Shown here one piece after another: positions 1-14,041 of a stretch of 64,000 nt of DNA. Source of the stretch: Serratia grimesii NBRC 13537 (GTDB taxonomy: Bacteria > Pseudomonadota > Gammaproteobacteria > Enterobacterales > Enterobacteriaceae); NCBI RefSeq assembly GCF_001590905.1, contig NZ_BCTT01000006.1, positions 372,001 to 436,000 on the forward strand, read 5' to 3'. How positions within the stretch are numbered: position 1 is the stretch's first letter; each line of letters begins with the position of its first letter. Below the pieces are notes generated by a model, which saw only the letters and a program-made list of their open reading frames with translations, made no database searches and had not been told where the DNA came from. The position numbers and the translations under genes were made by a program.

Positions 1-1280
1 TTGCTGAAAACCCAGGCAAAAACCTGGTACCGCACTATACCGTCGAAGAATTTGTTGAATCGCTGGAAAAACCACGCCGCATTTTGCTGATGGTAAAAGC
101 GGGTGAAGCGACAGACAAAACCATTGCTTCTCTGACTCCACATCTGGATAAAGGTGACATTCTGATTGATGGTGGTAACACCTACTATCAGGACACTATT
201 CGTCGTAATCGTGAACTGTCTGATCAAGGTTTCAACTTCATCGGTACCGGCGTGTCCGGTGGTGAGGAGGGCGCACTGAAAGGTCCTTCAATCATGCCTG
301 GTGGCCAAAAGGAAGCTTACGAGCTGGTGGCGCCAATCTTGAAGAAAATCGCCGCGGTAGCTGAAGGCGAACCTTGTGTGGCCTATATCGGCTCTGATGG
401 CGCCGGTCACTATGTGAAGATGGTACACAACGGTATTGAGTATGGCGATATGCAGCTGATCGCTGAAGCTTACTCCTTGTTGAAGCAAGCGTTGAACTTG
501 AGCAATGAGCAGTTGGCAGAAACCTTTGCCGAATGGAATAAAGGCGAGCTGAACAGTTACTTAATCGATATTACCAAAGATATCTTCACCAAAAAAGATG
601 AAGAAGGTAAGTATCTGGTCGATGTGATCCTGGATGAGGCTGCGAACAAAGGCACCGGTAAATGGACCAGCCAGAGCTCTCTGGATTTGGGCGAGCCGCT
701 GTCGTTGATCACCGAGTCAGTGTTCGCGCGCTATCTGTCTTCACTGAAAGAGCAGCGTGTTGCGGCATCTAAAGTGTTGACTGGCCCTAAAGCGACGCCA
801 GTAAGCGGCAACAAAGCGGAATTTATTGAGAAAGTGCGTCGTGCACTGTACTTGGGCAAAATCGTTTCTTATGCACAGGGCTTCTCTCAGTTGAAAGCGG
901 CTTCCAAAGAAAACAACTGGGATCTGCATTACGGTGAGATTGCCAAGATTTTCCGTGCTGGTTGCATTATTCGCGCCCAGTTCCTGCAGAAAATCACGGA
1001 TGCTTATGCTCAGGATGCGGATATTGCCAACCTGCTGCTGGCACCATACTTCAAGCAAATTGCCGACGAATATCAACAAGCTTTGCGTGATGTGGTGTCT
1101 TACGCAGTGCAAAACGGCATCCCTACGCCTACGTTCTCTGCGGCTATCGCGTACTACGACAGCTACCGTTCAGCGGTCCTGCCAGCCAACTTGATCCAGG
1201 CGCAGCGTGACTATTTCGGTGCGCATACGTACAAACGCATCGACAAAGAAGGCGTGTTCCATACCGAATGGATGGAGTAA
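1..1280 (+). CDS. gnd: 6-phosphogluconate dehydrogenase, decarboxylating (5' end missing)
   Basis: Oxidative pentose phosphate pathway enzyme that converts 6-phosphogluconate and NADP+ to ribulose 5-phosphate, CO2 and NADPH in the cytosol. The frame is open from base 3 to the stop, so the gene enters from the left; about 425 residues are present of the usual 468, and the N-terminal part of the Rossmann fold is outside. The family motifs are visible: the [12 protein letters not shown] stretch, the [13 protein letters not shown] substrate and catalytic segment, and a C-terminal tail ending in EWME. Gnd normally marks the edge of the O-antigen or capsule locus in enterobacteria, which fits the polysaccharide genes that follow. 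A terminator lies just after the stop. Confidence 0.97.
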   Translation, partial: AENPGKNLVPHYTVEEFVESLEKPRRILLMVKAGEATDKTIASLTPHLDKGDILIDGGNTYYQDTIRRNRELSDQGFNFIGTGVSGGEEGALKGPSIMPGGQKEAYELVAPILKKIAAVAEGEPCVAYIGSDGAGHYVKMVHNGIEYGDMQLIAEAYSLLKQALNLSNEQLAETFAEWNKGELNSYLIDITKDIFTKKDEEGKYLVDVILDEAANKGTGKWTSQSSLDLGEPLSLITESVFARYLSSLKEQRVAASKVLTGPKATPVSGNKAEFIEKVRRALYLGKIVSYAQGFSQLKAASKENNWDLHYGEIAKIFRAGCIIRAQFLQKITDAYAQDADIANLLLAPYFKQIADEYQQALRDVVSYAVQNGIPTPTFSAAIAYYDSYRSAVLPANLIQAQRDYFGAHTYKRIDKEGVFHTEWME

Positions 1281-1305
1281 TTTTAATCTCTGCTCGTTGA
1301 ACGAT

Positions 1306-1340
1306 AAAAAAACCGCCTAGCTGATGCTCGGCGGTTTTTC
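1306..1340 (+). terminator. Rho-independent terminator of gnd
   Basis: A 7-bp stem (AACCGCC with GGCGGTT) around a 12-base loop is followed by a short T run, 30 bases after the gnd stop. It has an A run on its other side, so it may also stop transcripts of the opposing pyruvyl transferase gene. Confidence 0.8.
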
Positions 1341-1355
1341 TCGTATTACTTATTG

Positions 1356-2213
1356 TCACTTAATGAAATAAGTATTCGGATAATAGTTTATAAGTGAATG
1401 CTCATAAACAGATTCATTCTTATAATATGAGTTGGGATAGAAGTTTACTTCCATACCTAATAGTGAGCCTAAAATTGCCACATGTAGCCTATCGGTATCT
1501 ACAGCTCGGTATTCTTGTAAAAAACTGATAAGCGAACGCGTTGAGTTCCTCGCTAGATCAACGTTATCCCAATAATCTCCATTCCATGTCAGAGAAATGT
1601 CGTGATTATTTTCGTACTGTTGCTTGGTCAATGATTCTGAGTCGGTACGGTAGCAAGAAGCCTTGCTTTTAGTAGGTCTGACGTTATTGATATATTTCCC
1701 TTTATCCAGATAAAAGGCCATATCTTGCGTCAGGATAACAGACTCTCCTGGAATATATCCCAGTTTCAATAAACGATCGTAAGAGGTTTTTTCACGACAA
1801 CATACAAAAAGGTGTTTTATATTTTCTTTAAAGAAATCCGTATAGCCGAAAACTGTTGAAGGAAATATAATTACTTTTGCGAATTTTTCTAGGTTGTTTT
1901 TGATAAAATCACGCCCTTCGGCGTAATAACCCTCGATCAAATTCCCACCACCGCCAAACAGAAGCACGTCTCTTTCTGGTGTATAGACTTCTGAAACACT
2001 GAATGGTGAGTAATCAAAACCATTAGCGTTGAGGTAATCATAGGTCGCAGCAGCGATGACGCCATCACCTGCATTTCCTGGATTTGCTTTATAGATAAAA
2101 CGGTATTTTTTATAGAGTTCTCGTAACGTTGAGGTAAATTGATTTTCATTTTGATGGGGCATTTTTAACCTCGTAAAATTCAATGATAGGTAAGCAGAGA
2201 AACTATGCCTCAT
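1356..2213 (-). CDS. Polysaccharide pyruvyl transferase family protein
   Basis: Probable enzyme of the polysaccharide pyruvyl transferase family (PF04230), whose members transfer pyruvate from phosphoenolpyruvate to a sugar of a surface glycan as a ketal. The sequence shows the early glycine-rich NPGNAGDGVI motif (about residues 44-53), the LLFGGGGN motif (about 84-91) and a C-terminal DRLHVAILGSLLG helix, which together are typical of the family. Length (285 residues) is on the short side. Two starts are possible: this one has AGGAG seven bases upstream; a second ATG at 2162 has GAGG upstream and would remove 17 residues. It is transcribed divergently from the glycosyltransferase gene. The acceptor sugar cannot be read from the sequence. 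Confidence 0.8.
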   Translation of the reverse strand: MRHSFSAYLSLNFTRLKMPHQNENQFTSTLRELYKKYRFIYKANPGNAGDGVIAAATYDYLNANGFDYSPFSVSEVYTPERDVLLFGGGGNLIEGYYAEGRDFIKNNLEKFAKVIIFPSTVFGYTDFFKENIKHLFVCCREKTSYDRLLKLGYIPGESVILTQDMAFYLDKGKYINNVRPTKSKASCYRTDSESLTKQQYENNHDISLTWNGDYWDNVDLARNSTRSLISFLQEYRAVDTDRLHVAILGSLLGMEVNFYPNSYYKNESVYEHSLINYYPNTYFIK

Positions 2214-2331
2214 AAGCTCTCTCCTGCAACCTTACAGAAGTATTTGTTGTTCGACAAGACTATAGCAGTGTAAAGATTGTGATAAAAATAATCAGCGCAA
2301 GTTATTAGAATGATAAAAGGATGAGTTTTTT

Positions 2332-4545
2332 ATGAAAAAGGTTCTTATAGTTACTCCTGATATTGAAGGCCCAATCCGTAATGGAGGAATTGGAACAGCT
2401 TTTACCTCACTAGCTGTGAATATGGCGAAATCAGGCTTTGATGTCGAGATACTGTATACCTGCGGTGATTATTCAGAATCTGGCGAAAGAAAAATAGATC
2501 ATTGGATAGACGTCTATGAAGAACATAAAGTAAAATTAATGGTTCTTCCTCCTTTGAAAGAAATTAATATTGATGCGCCGTATTTCAGAAGGAAAAGCTA
2601 TAACGTTTACGAGTGGATGAAGGACTCCGAAAGCGCTCATTATGATGTAGTGATATCTTGTGAATGGCAAGCTGACCTTTATTATACGCTTTTGGCTAAA
2701 GAACAGGGGCTGTTCTTTGCCGATACTAAATTTATCATTAATACACACAGTTCTACGCTGTGGGCTGATGAAGGGAACTATCAACTTCCTTACGACCAAA
2801 ATCACATGGAGCTTTATTTCATGGAGCAAAAGGTCGTTGAAATGGCAGATGAGCTCATTAGTCCTTCGCAATACCTTTTGAATTGGATGCGCGATAAGAA
2901 ATGGGTACTACCCTCCGCGAGTCAGGTTATTCTCAACTGTGAGCCATTTTCTATCAGCCCAACTGATAACGAGATCATTCCCAAAAGTGCAAGAAAATCG
3001 GCTTCGGGCATTGAGTTAATCTTCTTTGGTCGCCTGGAAACACGTAAAGGGTTAGATATTTTTCTCCGAGCTTTGCATAACCTAAAAGAAGATGAAGTGG
3101 CTAAAATATCTGCCATTACATTCATGGGAAAAGGGGTTGTGGCTGAAGGTTTCAACTCTATTGAGCATATTAGAACCAAAACAGATTCGCTTGATACTAA
3201 AGTAAATATTATTACCGACTATGATCGTACTCAAGCTGATGCCTATATTAAAAAAGACAATGCTCTTGTCATTATCCCTTCTTTGGTAGAAAATTCACCA
3301 TACACGGTCTATGAGTGCCTGATCGGAGGAGTGAACTTTATTGCCTCGTCTGTGGGGGGAATTAAAGAGCTTATTCCTGAAGAAAACCATTCTGATATTA
3401 TATTTGACCCAACACCGAGCTCACTTTATCAGAAAATTATTTTGAGATTATTAACTCTCAAAATTAAATCGAATTTGGTGCAGGATGTTGATGACATTAA
3501 AACATCTTGGGTTAATAAATTTAACGAATCTTTCGCAAGAAGTGAGCTTTCTGCTGATGTAAATCAGGAGCCACTAGTCAGCGTGTGTCTGGTGCACCAC
3601 GATCGAAGTCATCTGCTTCAACAAGCTATTGCATCTTTAAAAACACAAACGTACTCTAATTTTGAAGTTATCCTCGTCGATGATGGCAGTATTAAAGAAG
3701 AGTCCCGACGCTACCTTGACCTACTAAACAAAGAGTTTACGACTAAGGGATGGAAGATTATAAAAAGCTCCAATAATTACTTGGGAGCAGCAAGAAATTT
3801 AGCGGCTAAACATGCATCCGGTGAATATTTAATCTTCATGGATGATGATAATGTGGCTAAACCGCATGAGATTGAAACATTTGTACACGCAGCCGTTCAC
3901 TCGGGTTGCGATTTGCTGACTACGCCAAGCGATTTGATTTATGGCGATGAATTCCCATCACCATTCCGTAAGATGAAAGATTGTTGGCTTCCGTTGGGAG
4001 CCGATCTGAATGTGGCTAGCTTCGCAAACTGTTTTGGTGATGCAAATGCAATGATTAGAAAGAGCATCTTCGACAGCGTTGGTGGTTTTACTGAAGATTA
4101 TGGTATTGGTCATGAGGATTGGGAATTCTTCTGCCGTGTGGCTTTGTCAGGGCATAAAATTCAGCTGGTGCCTGAAGCCTTATTCTGGTACCGCGTCGCT
4201 AACAGCGGTATGTTGATTAGTGGTAATAAGAGTAAGAATAACTTCCGTAGTTATCGCCCATTCATGTCTCCTGATAATCAGATCCAATATACAATGGGGT
4301 TGATTCCATCCTTTATGGATAAGATAAGTCGGTTGGAACGTGATTTGGCTTTCTACCGTAGTAACCCGAATGTTAATGGCTCAGCAGAAATTGGAGTGAT
4401 CAATGAGAAACTCGATTACCTAATCTCCCAGCAGAGAGATGGTTGGGCTCACGATCGCTTCAATGCCCTGTTTTCTGCTGTGAACAAGAAGGGCTTCTTC
4501 TATCGAGTTGGCCGCAAAATATTTAATACTCTTCGGGGACGTTAA
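2332..4545 (+). CDS. Two-domain glycosyltransferase (GT4-like plus GT2-like)
   Basis: Large glycosyltransferase built from two catalytic modules, probably making or decorating a surface polysaccharide. Residues 1 to about 400 look like a GT4/GT-B enzyme: an N-terminal glycine-rich segment (PIRNGGIGTAF), a GRLETRKGLD segment near 232 and an acidic PSLVENSPYTVYE nucleotide-sugar motif near 315-330. From about 414 a GT2/GT-A module begins (PLVSVCLVHHDRS, then ILVDDGS), with a DDD metal motif near 503-506 and a GHEDWEF segment typical of GT2 or galactosyltransferase-C regions. A short coiled tail follows. No signal peptide or membrane segment is seen, so it should act at the cytoplasmic face. AAAGGA precedes the ATG. 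Sugar specificities are unknown. Confidence 0.85.
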   Translation: MKKVLIVTPDIEGPIRNGGIGTAFTSLAVNMAKSGFDVEILYTCGDYSESGERKIDHWIDVYEEHKVKLMVLPPLKEINIDAPYFRRKSYNVYEWMKDSESAHYDVVISCEWQADLYYTLLAKEQGLFFADTKFIINTHSSTLWADEGNYQLPYDQNHMELYFMEQKVVEMADELISPSQYLLNWMRDKKWVLPSASQVILNCEPFSISPTDNEIIPKSARKSASGIELIFFGRLETRKGLDIFLRALHNLKEDEVAKISAITFMGKGVVAEGFNSIEHIRTKTDSLDTKVNIITDYDRTQADAYIKKDNALVIIPSLVENSPYTVYECLIGGVNFIASSVGGIKELIPEENHSDIIFDPTPSSLYQKIILRLLTLKIKSNLVQDVDDIKTSWVNKFNESFARSELSADVNQEPLVSVCLVHHDRSHLLQQAIASLKTQTYSNFEVILVDDGSIKEESRRYLDLLNKEFTTKGWKIIKSSNNYLGAARNLAAKHASGEYLIFMDDDNVAKPHEIETFVHAAVHSGCDLLTTPSDLIYGDEFPSPFRKMKDCWLPLGADLNVASFANCFGDANAMIRKSIFDSVGGFTEDYGIGHEDWEFFCRVALSGHKIQLVPEALFWYRVANSGMLISGNKSKNNFRSYRPFMSPDNQIQYTMGLIPSFMDKISRLERDLAFYRSNPNVNGSAEIGVINEKLDYLISQQRDGWAHDRFNALFSAVNKKGFFYRVGRKIFNTLRGR

Positions 4546-4551
4546 AATAAA

Positions 4552-4582
4552 AGGAAACGCCGCATACTGCGGCGTTTTTTAT
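4552..4582 (+). terminator. Rho-independent terminator after the glycosyltransferase
   Basis: A perfect 10-bp stem (AAACGCCGCA/TGCGGCGTTT) with a 3-base loop runs into six T residues. It lies about ten bases past the stop codon. Confidence 0.9.
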
Positions 4583-4627
4583 ATACAGTCTTAAGCACCT
4601 TCTCAGAAATTGGTATTTTATTATTTC

Positions 4628-5269
4628 CTACAGAATGCTGATAGCATTATTAATTATTTTATCCCATCCTTCGATAGAGATATTATCTGCTTGGCTATAG
4701 TCGGCAAACCGGTCAATATAGGAAACTAGCACGTGATCATCATGATACTCTACCGTGCCTTGTTTGTTGATATCATCGCTTTGAAACACTACCAGTATTT
4801 TGGTTTTCCCACACTGGTTAAGTTTACCAGCTAGTTGCCTGATAATAGACATGTCAATCTGATTGTTGTTTTTTTTGATAACGAAAACACGATTCCCTTC
4901 TTTTAGTGATATTTTGAACTTATTGACTAAGTAATCTATTTTCTCTTTTTCTATCAAGTATTTTTCTTTTATTTCTTTATCACTGTCTTCAAAAACCCAA
5001 TTCCCGTCTATTTGGTGACTGTACAGTTCTGTATGGAAAATAATACCGTTCGTATTGTCAATCAACATATTTCTCCAGGTGGGCTGAAGGTTATCTAGTC
5101 TATAGAATCCATCAAAATCGCTGGAGATTAAATTTAAAACATCTTGGTGGTCTTTGATTAGCGACCAACGGAATAAGCTACCGCTTTCAATACCTTTCGA
5201 ACGTAGATAAAAACCGAACTCACAATTGTCACCCATGCTTTCAAAGCATGAAAGTTTTTCGTTTATCAT
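4628..5269 (-). CDS. DUF1796-like (putative papain-like cysteine peptidase) protein
   Basis: I recognise this only by family resemblance. The N-terminal stretch FESMGDNCEFGFYLRSKG followed by SLFRWSLI is like the conserved Cys motif of DUF1796, a group described as putative papain-like cysteine peptidases and often found near glycan genes. Enzymatic activity is not demonstrated by anything here. The rest is a soluble 213-residue protein, AT-rich in codons, with no signal peptide. The ATG chosen has AGGA eight bases upstream; a TTG 39 bases further out has no ribosome-binding site. It sits between the glycosyltransferase and the histidine operon, in reverse orientation, so it probably belongs functionally to the polysaccharide block. 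Confidence 0.6.
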   Translation of the reverse strand: MINEKLSCFESMGDNCEFGFYLRSKGIESGSLFRWSLIKDHQDVLNLISSDFDGFYRLDNLQPTWRNMLIDNTNGIIFHTELYSHQIDGNWVFEDSDKEIKEKYLIEKEKIDYLVNKFKISLKEGNRVFVIKKNNNQIDMSIIRQLAGKLNQCGKTKILVVFQSDDINKQGTVEYHDDHVLVSYIDRFADYSQADNISIEGWDKIINNAISIL

Positions 5270-5388
5270 ATCATTAATCCTAACATGTTGTTTACATATC
5301 AGTTTCAATATAGGATCAAAACGGTATTTTTGGAAAAAAAGGTGTTAGAACGTGACGGTAAGCGGTTTAGTCAAATGTTGGAAGTGTT

Positions 5389-5411
5389 GAGGCACGAAAA
5401 AATCGTGCCTC
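5389..5411 (-). terminator. Hairpin at the end of the his operon
   Basis: A perfect 9-bp inverted repeat (GAGGCACGA/TCGTGCCTC) with a 5-base A/T loop lies 16 bases after the hisI stop. It lacks a T run, so its role as the operon terminator is inferred from position. Confidence 0.45.
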
Positions 5412-5426
5412 GAAGACGATAGGTAA

Positions 5427-6034
5427 TTATTTCTGATGCCGCTCGCGCAGGCGGCCAATCACTTTGCTCAAGTCCAAATCCTGATCTTGCAGCAGCACCA
5501 ACAGGTGATAAATCAGATCGGAAGCTTCGTTGGTCAGTTCTTCACGGTCGTTTACTGTGGCGGCCAGCGCGGTTTCTACGCCTTCTTCCCCCACTTTCTG
5601 CGCGATGCGTTTAGTGCCACTGGCATACAGACTTGCCGTGTAAGAGCTGTCCGGGCTGGCAGTCTTGCGCTCAGCGAGCAGTTGTTCTAGCTGATAGAGA
5701 AAACCCCAATCGCTGTTGGCTGGGTAGAAACAGCTGGTGTTACCCAGGTGGCAGGTTGGGCCTATCGGGTTGACCAGAATCAACAGCGTATCATTGTCAC
5801 AGTCTGGTGTGATGCTGACCACGTTGAGGAAGTGCCCAGAGCTTTCACCTTTGGTCCACAACCGTTGTTTGGTGCGAGAGAAGAAGGTGACCTTGCCGCT
5901 TTGCTCGGTCGCGGCCAGTGCTTCCTGGTTCATATAACCAAGCATCAGCACCTCGCCAGAGACGGCGTGTTGCACGATAGCTGGCATCAGATTGTCGGTT
6001 TTTTCCCAGTCTAGCTGGTTTTTCTGTTGTTCTG

Positions 6035-6041
<7 letters not shown>
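5427..6041 (-). CDS. hisI: Bifunctional phosphoribosyl-AMP cyclohydrolase / phosphoribosyl-ATP pyrophosphatase
   Basis: Catalyses steps 2 and 3 of histidine synthesis: hydrolysis of phosphoribosyl-ATP to phosphoribosyl-AMP, then ring opening. The first ~115 residues are the cyclohydrolase, with [12 protein letters not shown] and the DCDNDTLL metal motif. The C-terminal ~90 residues are the pyrophosphatase, with [16 protein letters not shown] and the [14 protein letters not shown] helix. The 204-residue length matches the enterobacterial fused enzyme. The start is GTG and overlaps the end of hisF by 7 bases, implying translational coupling. Last gene of the operon. Confidence 0.97.
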
Positions 6042-11582
<5,541 letters not shown>

Positions 11583-11586
11583 GGCC

Positions 11587-12486
11587 TTACTCCATCATCT
11601 TCTCAATAGGCAACACCAGGATCGAGCTGGCACCGAGCGCTTTCAGTTTTTCCATGGTTTCCCAGAACAGGGTTTCGCTACTGACCATGTGCATTGCGAC
11701 GCGGTTTTGCGCACCGGCCAGAGGCAGAATGGTTGGGCGTTCGGCACCCGGCAGCAGCGCGACGATTTCGTCCAGGCGCTCACTTGGCGCGTGCAGCATG
11801 ATGTACTTGGATTCACGCGCCTGGATCACGCCTTGAATACGGGTCATCAGGCGGTCGATCAATTGCTGTTTGGCTTCCGGCATTTCGCCATCGCGTTGGA
11901 TCAGGCAGGCTTTCGAGCGATAGATGACTTCAACTTCACGCAGGCCGTTAGCCTCCAGCGTGGCGCCGGTGGAAACCAGGTCACAAATGGCGTCGGCCAA
12001 ACCGGCACGCGGGGCGACTTCAACTGAACCGTTCAGCAGGCAGGACTTGAAACGTACGCCTTGTTTATCGAGGTACTGTTTCAACAAGTGCGGGTAAGAG
12101 GTTGCGATGCGGGCGTCTTGCAGGCTTTGCGGGCCGGTATATTCACTGTCGAGTGAGGTTGCCAGTGACAGTCGGCAACCACCGAAGTCCAGGCGACGTA
12201 GAGTGAAGTAGCGCGGGTCTTCGCCCTGAGCGCGGCGAGTGAGCAGCTCTTCTTCCAGCACGTTCTCACCAATAATGCCCAGATCAACCACGCCGTCCAT
12301 CACCAGGCCCGGGATATCGTCATCACGTACGCGCAGGATATCAATCGGCATATTCTCTGCGAAGGCAATCAAGCGCTGTTGCTGCAGGTTGATTTTGATG
12401 CCACAGCGCGCCAGCAATTCCTGGGATTCATCACTCAGGCGGCCCGACTTCTGCATTGCTATCCGTAAACGTGTTTTGTCCAGCAT
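11587..12486 (-). CDS. hisG: ATP phosphoribosyltransferase (long form)
   Basis: First and committed enzyme of histidine synthesis: it joins ATP and PRPP to form phosphoribosyl-ATP and is feedback-inhibited by histidine. At 299 residues it is the long, HisZ-independent form with a C-terminal regulatory ACT-like domain. Motifs seen are [12 protein letters not shown] at the N-terminus, [12 protein letters not shown], and [14 protein letters not shown], the PRPP-binding loop. It is the first structural gene, after the leader peptide and attenuator. Confidence 0.98.
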   Translation of the reverse strand: MLDKTRLRIAMQKSGRLSDESQELLARCGIKINLQQQRLIAFAENMPIDILRVRDDDIPGLVMDGVVDLGIIGENVLEEELLTRRAQGEDPRYFTLRRLDFGGCRLSLATSLDSEYTGPQSLQDARIATSYPHLLKQYLDKQGVRFKSCLLNGSVEVAPRAGLADAICDLVSTGATLEANGLREVEVIYRSKACLIQRDGEMPEAKQQLIDRLMTRIQGVIQARESKYIMLHAPSERLDEIVALLPGAERPTILPLAGAQNRVAMHMVSSETLFWETMEKLKALGASSILVLPIEKMME

Positions 12487-12556
12487 GGTAACCTCTGTTT
12501 AATCTGTAAATTTATGAATTTATTTTAAAAATTATTTTTTCTGTCTGTCCGAAGCC

Positions 12557-12589
12557 AAAAAAAAACCCTCGGAAGAAATCTTCCGAGGG
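12557..12589 (-). terminator. his operon attenuator (terminator stem)
   Basis: Reading the minus strand, an 11-base inverted repeat (CCCTCGGAAGA/TCTTCCGAGGG) is followed by nine T residues. It lies about 70 bases after the leader peptide stop and 70 bases before hisG, the expected place for the attenuator. When charged His-tRNA is plentiful the leader ribosome finishes and this stem forms; when scarce, stalling on the His codons favours an antiterminator. Confidence 0.93.
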
Positions 12590-12658
12590 CTCTCTCTTGC
12601 ATTCTGCGCGCCACTGGAAGATTAAAAAACCGTCTTCCAGCACACATCGCCTGAAAGA

Positions 12659-12706
12659 CTAGTCAGGATGATGGTGATGATGGTGGCTGAACTGAATGCG
12701 TGTCAT
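12659..12706 (-). CDS. hisL: his operon leader peptide
   Basis: A 15-residue peptide, MTRIQFSHHHHHHPD, encoded by ATG ACA CGC ... TAG. Six consecutive His codons (CAC/CAT) make it the histidine sensor of the attenuation system. The E. coli leader is nearly the same but has seven histidines. Too short for ordinary gene finding; position before the attenuator and hisG makes the identification secure. Confidence 0.95.
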   Translation of the reverse strand: MTRIQFSHHHHHHPD

Positions 12707-12935
12707 GGTGTTTTCTCTGTATAAAGTCGCTACAAACTCAATTGCTAATTAACCTAAACTATCCGTCGTCATTCACGCAACCCTTTTTTATCGTCATAAA
12801 TTTAATTTATTGAAACGGGTTGAGTTATTAGCTATACGCGGTTTTATCTAAGCTTAAGCAGGGTGGATTGTATCACTACACGGAGTGGCGTAGCCTTAAC
12901 GGGTAAAGCGCTGCAATCTTCAAGAGAGGAAGATA

Positions 12936-13760
12936 ATGAAAAAGGTCGCCATTATTGGTTTGGGTTGGCTGGGAATGCCGTTGGCCCTGTCGCTGATGAG
13001 CCGTGGGTTTGACGTCGTTGGCAGTAAAACGACGCCAGACGGCGTTGAAGCCGCGCGGATGAGCGGAATTGAATGCTATCAGCTGGAAATGACGCCAGAG
13101 CTGATTTGCGAACCGGACGATTTGGAGCCGCTGTTGCGTGTTGACGCGCTGGTGATAACGTTGCCGGCCCGCCGCACGGTTGAAGGCAGCGAGAATTATT
13201 TTAATGCTGTGCGCATGCTGGTGGACAGCGCGATGGCGTTCGGTGTGCCACGCATCCTGTTTACCAGTTCTACCTCGGTATACGGTGAAACCACGGGTAC
13301 GGTACGTGAAGATTCACCGCTGAAGCCGGTGTCACCTTCTGGGCAAGTGTTGGCTGAGCTGGAGCGCTGGTTGCATGAGTTGCCAAACACCTCGGTGGAT
13401 ATTTTGCGTCTGGCAGGCTTGGTGGGGGTAGATCGCCATCCAGGACGTTTTCTTGCAGGTAAAGTCGATGTCAAGGGGGGCTCACAAGGGGTCAATCTGG
13501 TGCATCAGGACGATGTGATCGCCGCCATCCAACTGCTGCTAAAACTGCCGAAAGGCGGTCATGTTTATAACTTGTGCGCACCGGGCCACCCGACAAAGCG
13601 CGAGTTTTACCCGGCGTTGGCTGAACAGTTACACCTGACACCACCGCAGTTTGCTGTCGAAGCTGAGCAAGATGGGCGGTTGGTCGACGGCAGCCGTATC
13701 AGTAATGAGTTGGGGTTTGAGTATCAATACCCTGACCCTGCACGTATGCCGCTAAATTAA
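12936..13760 (+). CDS. yeeZ: SDR-family NAD(P)-dependent epimerase-like protein YeeZ
   Basis: Predicted NAD(P)-binding protein of the extended short-chain dehydrogenase group, 274 residues, function not established. The Rossmann motif GLGWLGMPLA lies at residues 8-17, and FTSSTSVYGE near 109-118 carries the Ser and Tyr typical of epimerases, although the full YxxxK is not obvious. The sequence closely follows E. coli YeeZ to the ending GFEYQYPDP. In E. coli yeeZ is also divergent from the his operon. GAGAGGAAGATA precedes the ATG. Confidence 0.92.
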   Translation: MKKVAIIGLGWLGMPLALSLMSRGFDVVGSKTTPDGVEAARMSGIECYQLEMTPELICEPDDLEPLLRVDALVITLPARRTVEGSENYFNAVRMLVDSAMAFGVPRILFTSSTSVYGETTGTVREDSPLKPVSPSGQVLAELERWLHELPNTSVDILRLAGLVGVDRHPGRFLAGKVDVKGGSQGVNLVHQDDVIAAIQLLLKLPKGGHVYNLCAPGHPTKREFYPALAEQLHLTPPQFAVEAEQDGRLVDGSRISNELGFEYQYPDPARMPLN

Positions 13761-13772
13761 TCGTTTGAATAA

Positions 13773-13799
13773 GCCCTGCCGATTGCGGGGCATTTTTTT
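13773..13799 (+). terminator. Terminator of yeeZ
   Basis: A 7-bp stem GCCCTGC/GCGGGGC (one G-U pair) with a 5-base loop, followed by seven T residues, 12 bases after the yeeZ stop. Confidence 0.85.
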
Positions 13800-13894
13800 A
13801 TGCTGTCATCTGAGTGTCTTCACACTGTAACTCAATCGTCTTACCTCCTGCCTACAATCGCCTTTCCGATATAAAGTCCCAAAGAGGATGACCC

Positions 13895-14041
13895 ATGTTA
13901 TTAATGCATTTCCTGCCAACGGTGCGGGCGGTTGCCCCATGCCGGTATCTCTCCCAAACTGAAGTTTGGGTTCCGCCATCTACGTTATTTATCCAGCCAC
14001 GTTGTTCTCTGCGGCCTAAGCGTTATGGGCGGCTGCCATGA
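13895..14041 (+). CDS. 48-residue ORF overlapping the ABC ATPase start (possible leader peptide)
   Basis: A small open frame that I do not recognise. It begins with ATG after GAGG at a seven-base spacing, starts MLLMHFLPTVRAVAPC, is rich in Pro, Arg and Leu, and ends RYGRLP. Its stop overlaps the ATG of the ABC ATPase gene (ATGA), the arrangement expected for translational coupling; the ATPase itself has no clear ribosome-binding site of its own. The frame contains the perfect dyad CCCAAACT-GA-AGTTTGGG. This suggests a translated leader controlling the transporter, but conservation is untested and it could be chance. Confidence 0.5.
   Translation: MLLMHFLPTVRAVAPCRYLSQTEVWVPPSTLFIQPRCSLRPKRYGRLP
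13953..13970 (+). promoter_or_regulatory. Perfect dyad inside the small ORF
   Basis: CCCAAACT-GA-AGTTTGGG. As RNA it can form a 7-bp stem closed by a UGAA tetraloop; as DNA it resembles an operator half-site pair. No T run follows, so it is not a simple terminator. Confidence 0.4.

Noticed and set aside
12720-12930. Specific -35/-10 boxes for the his promoter
   Set aside because: Several weak candidates exist but none has good hexamers at a 16-18 base spacing.
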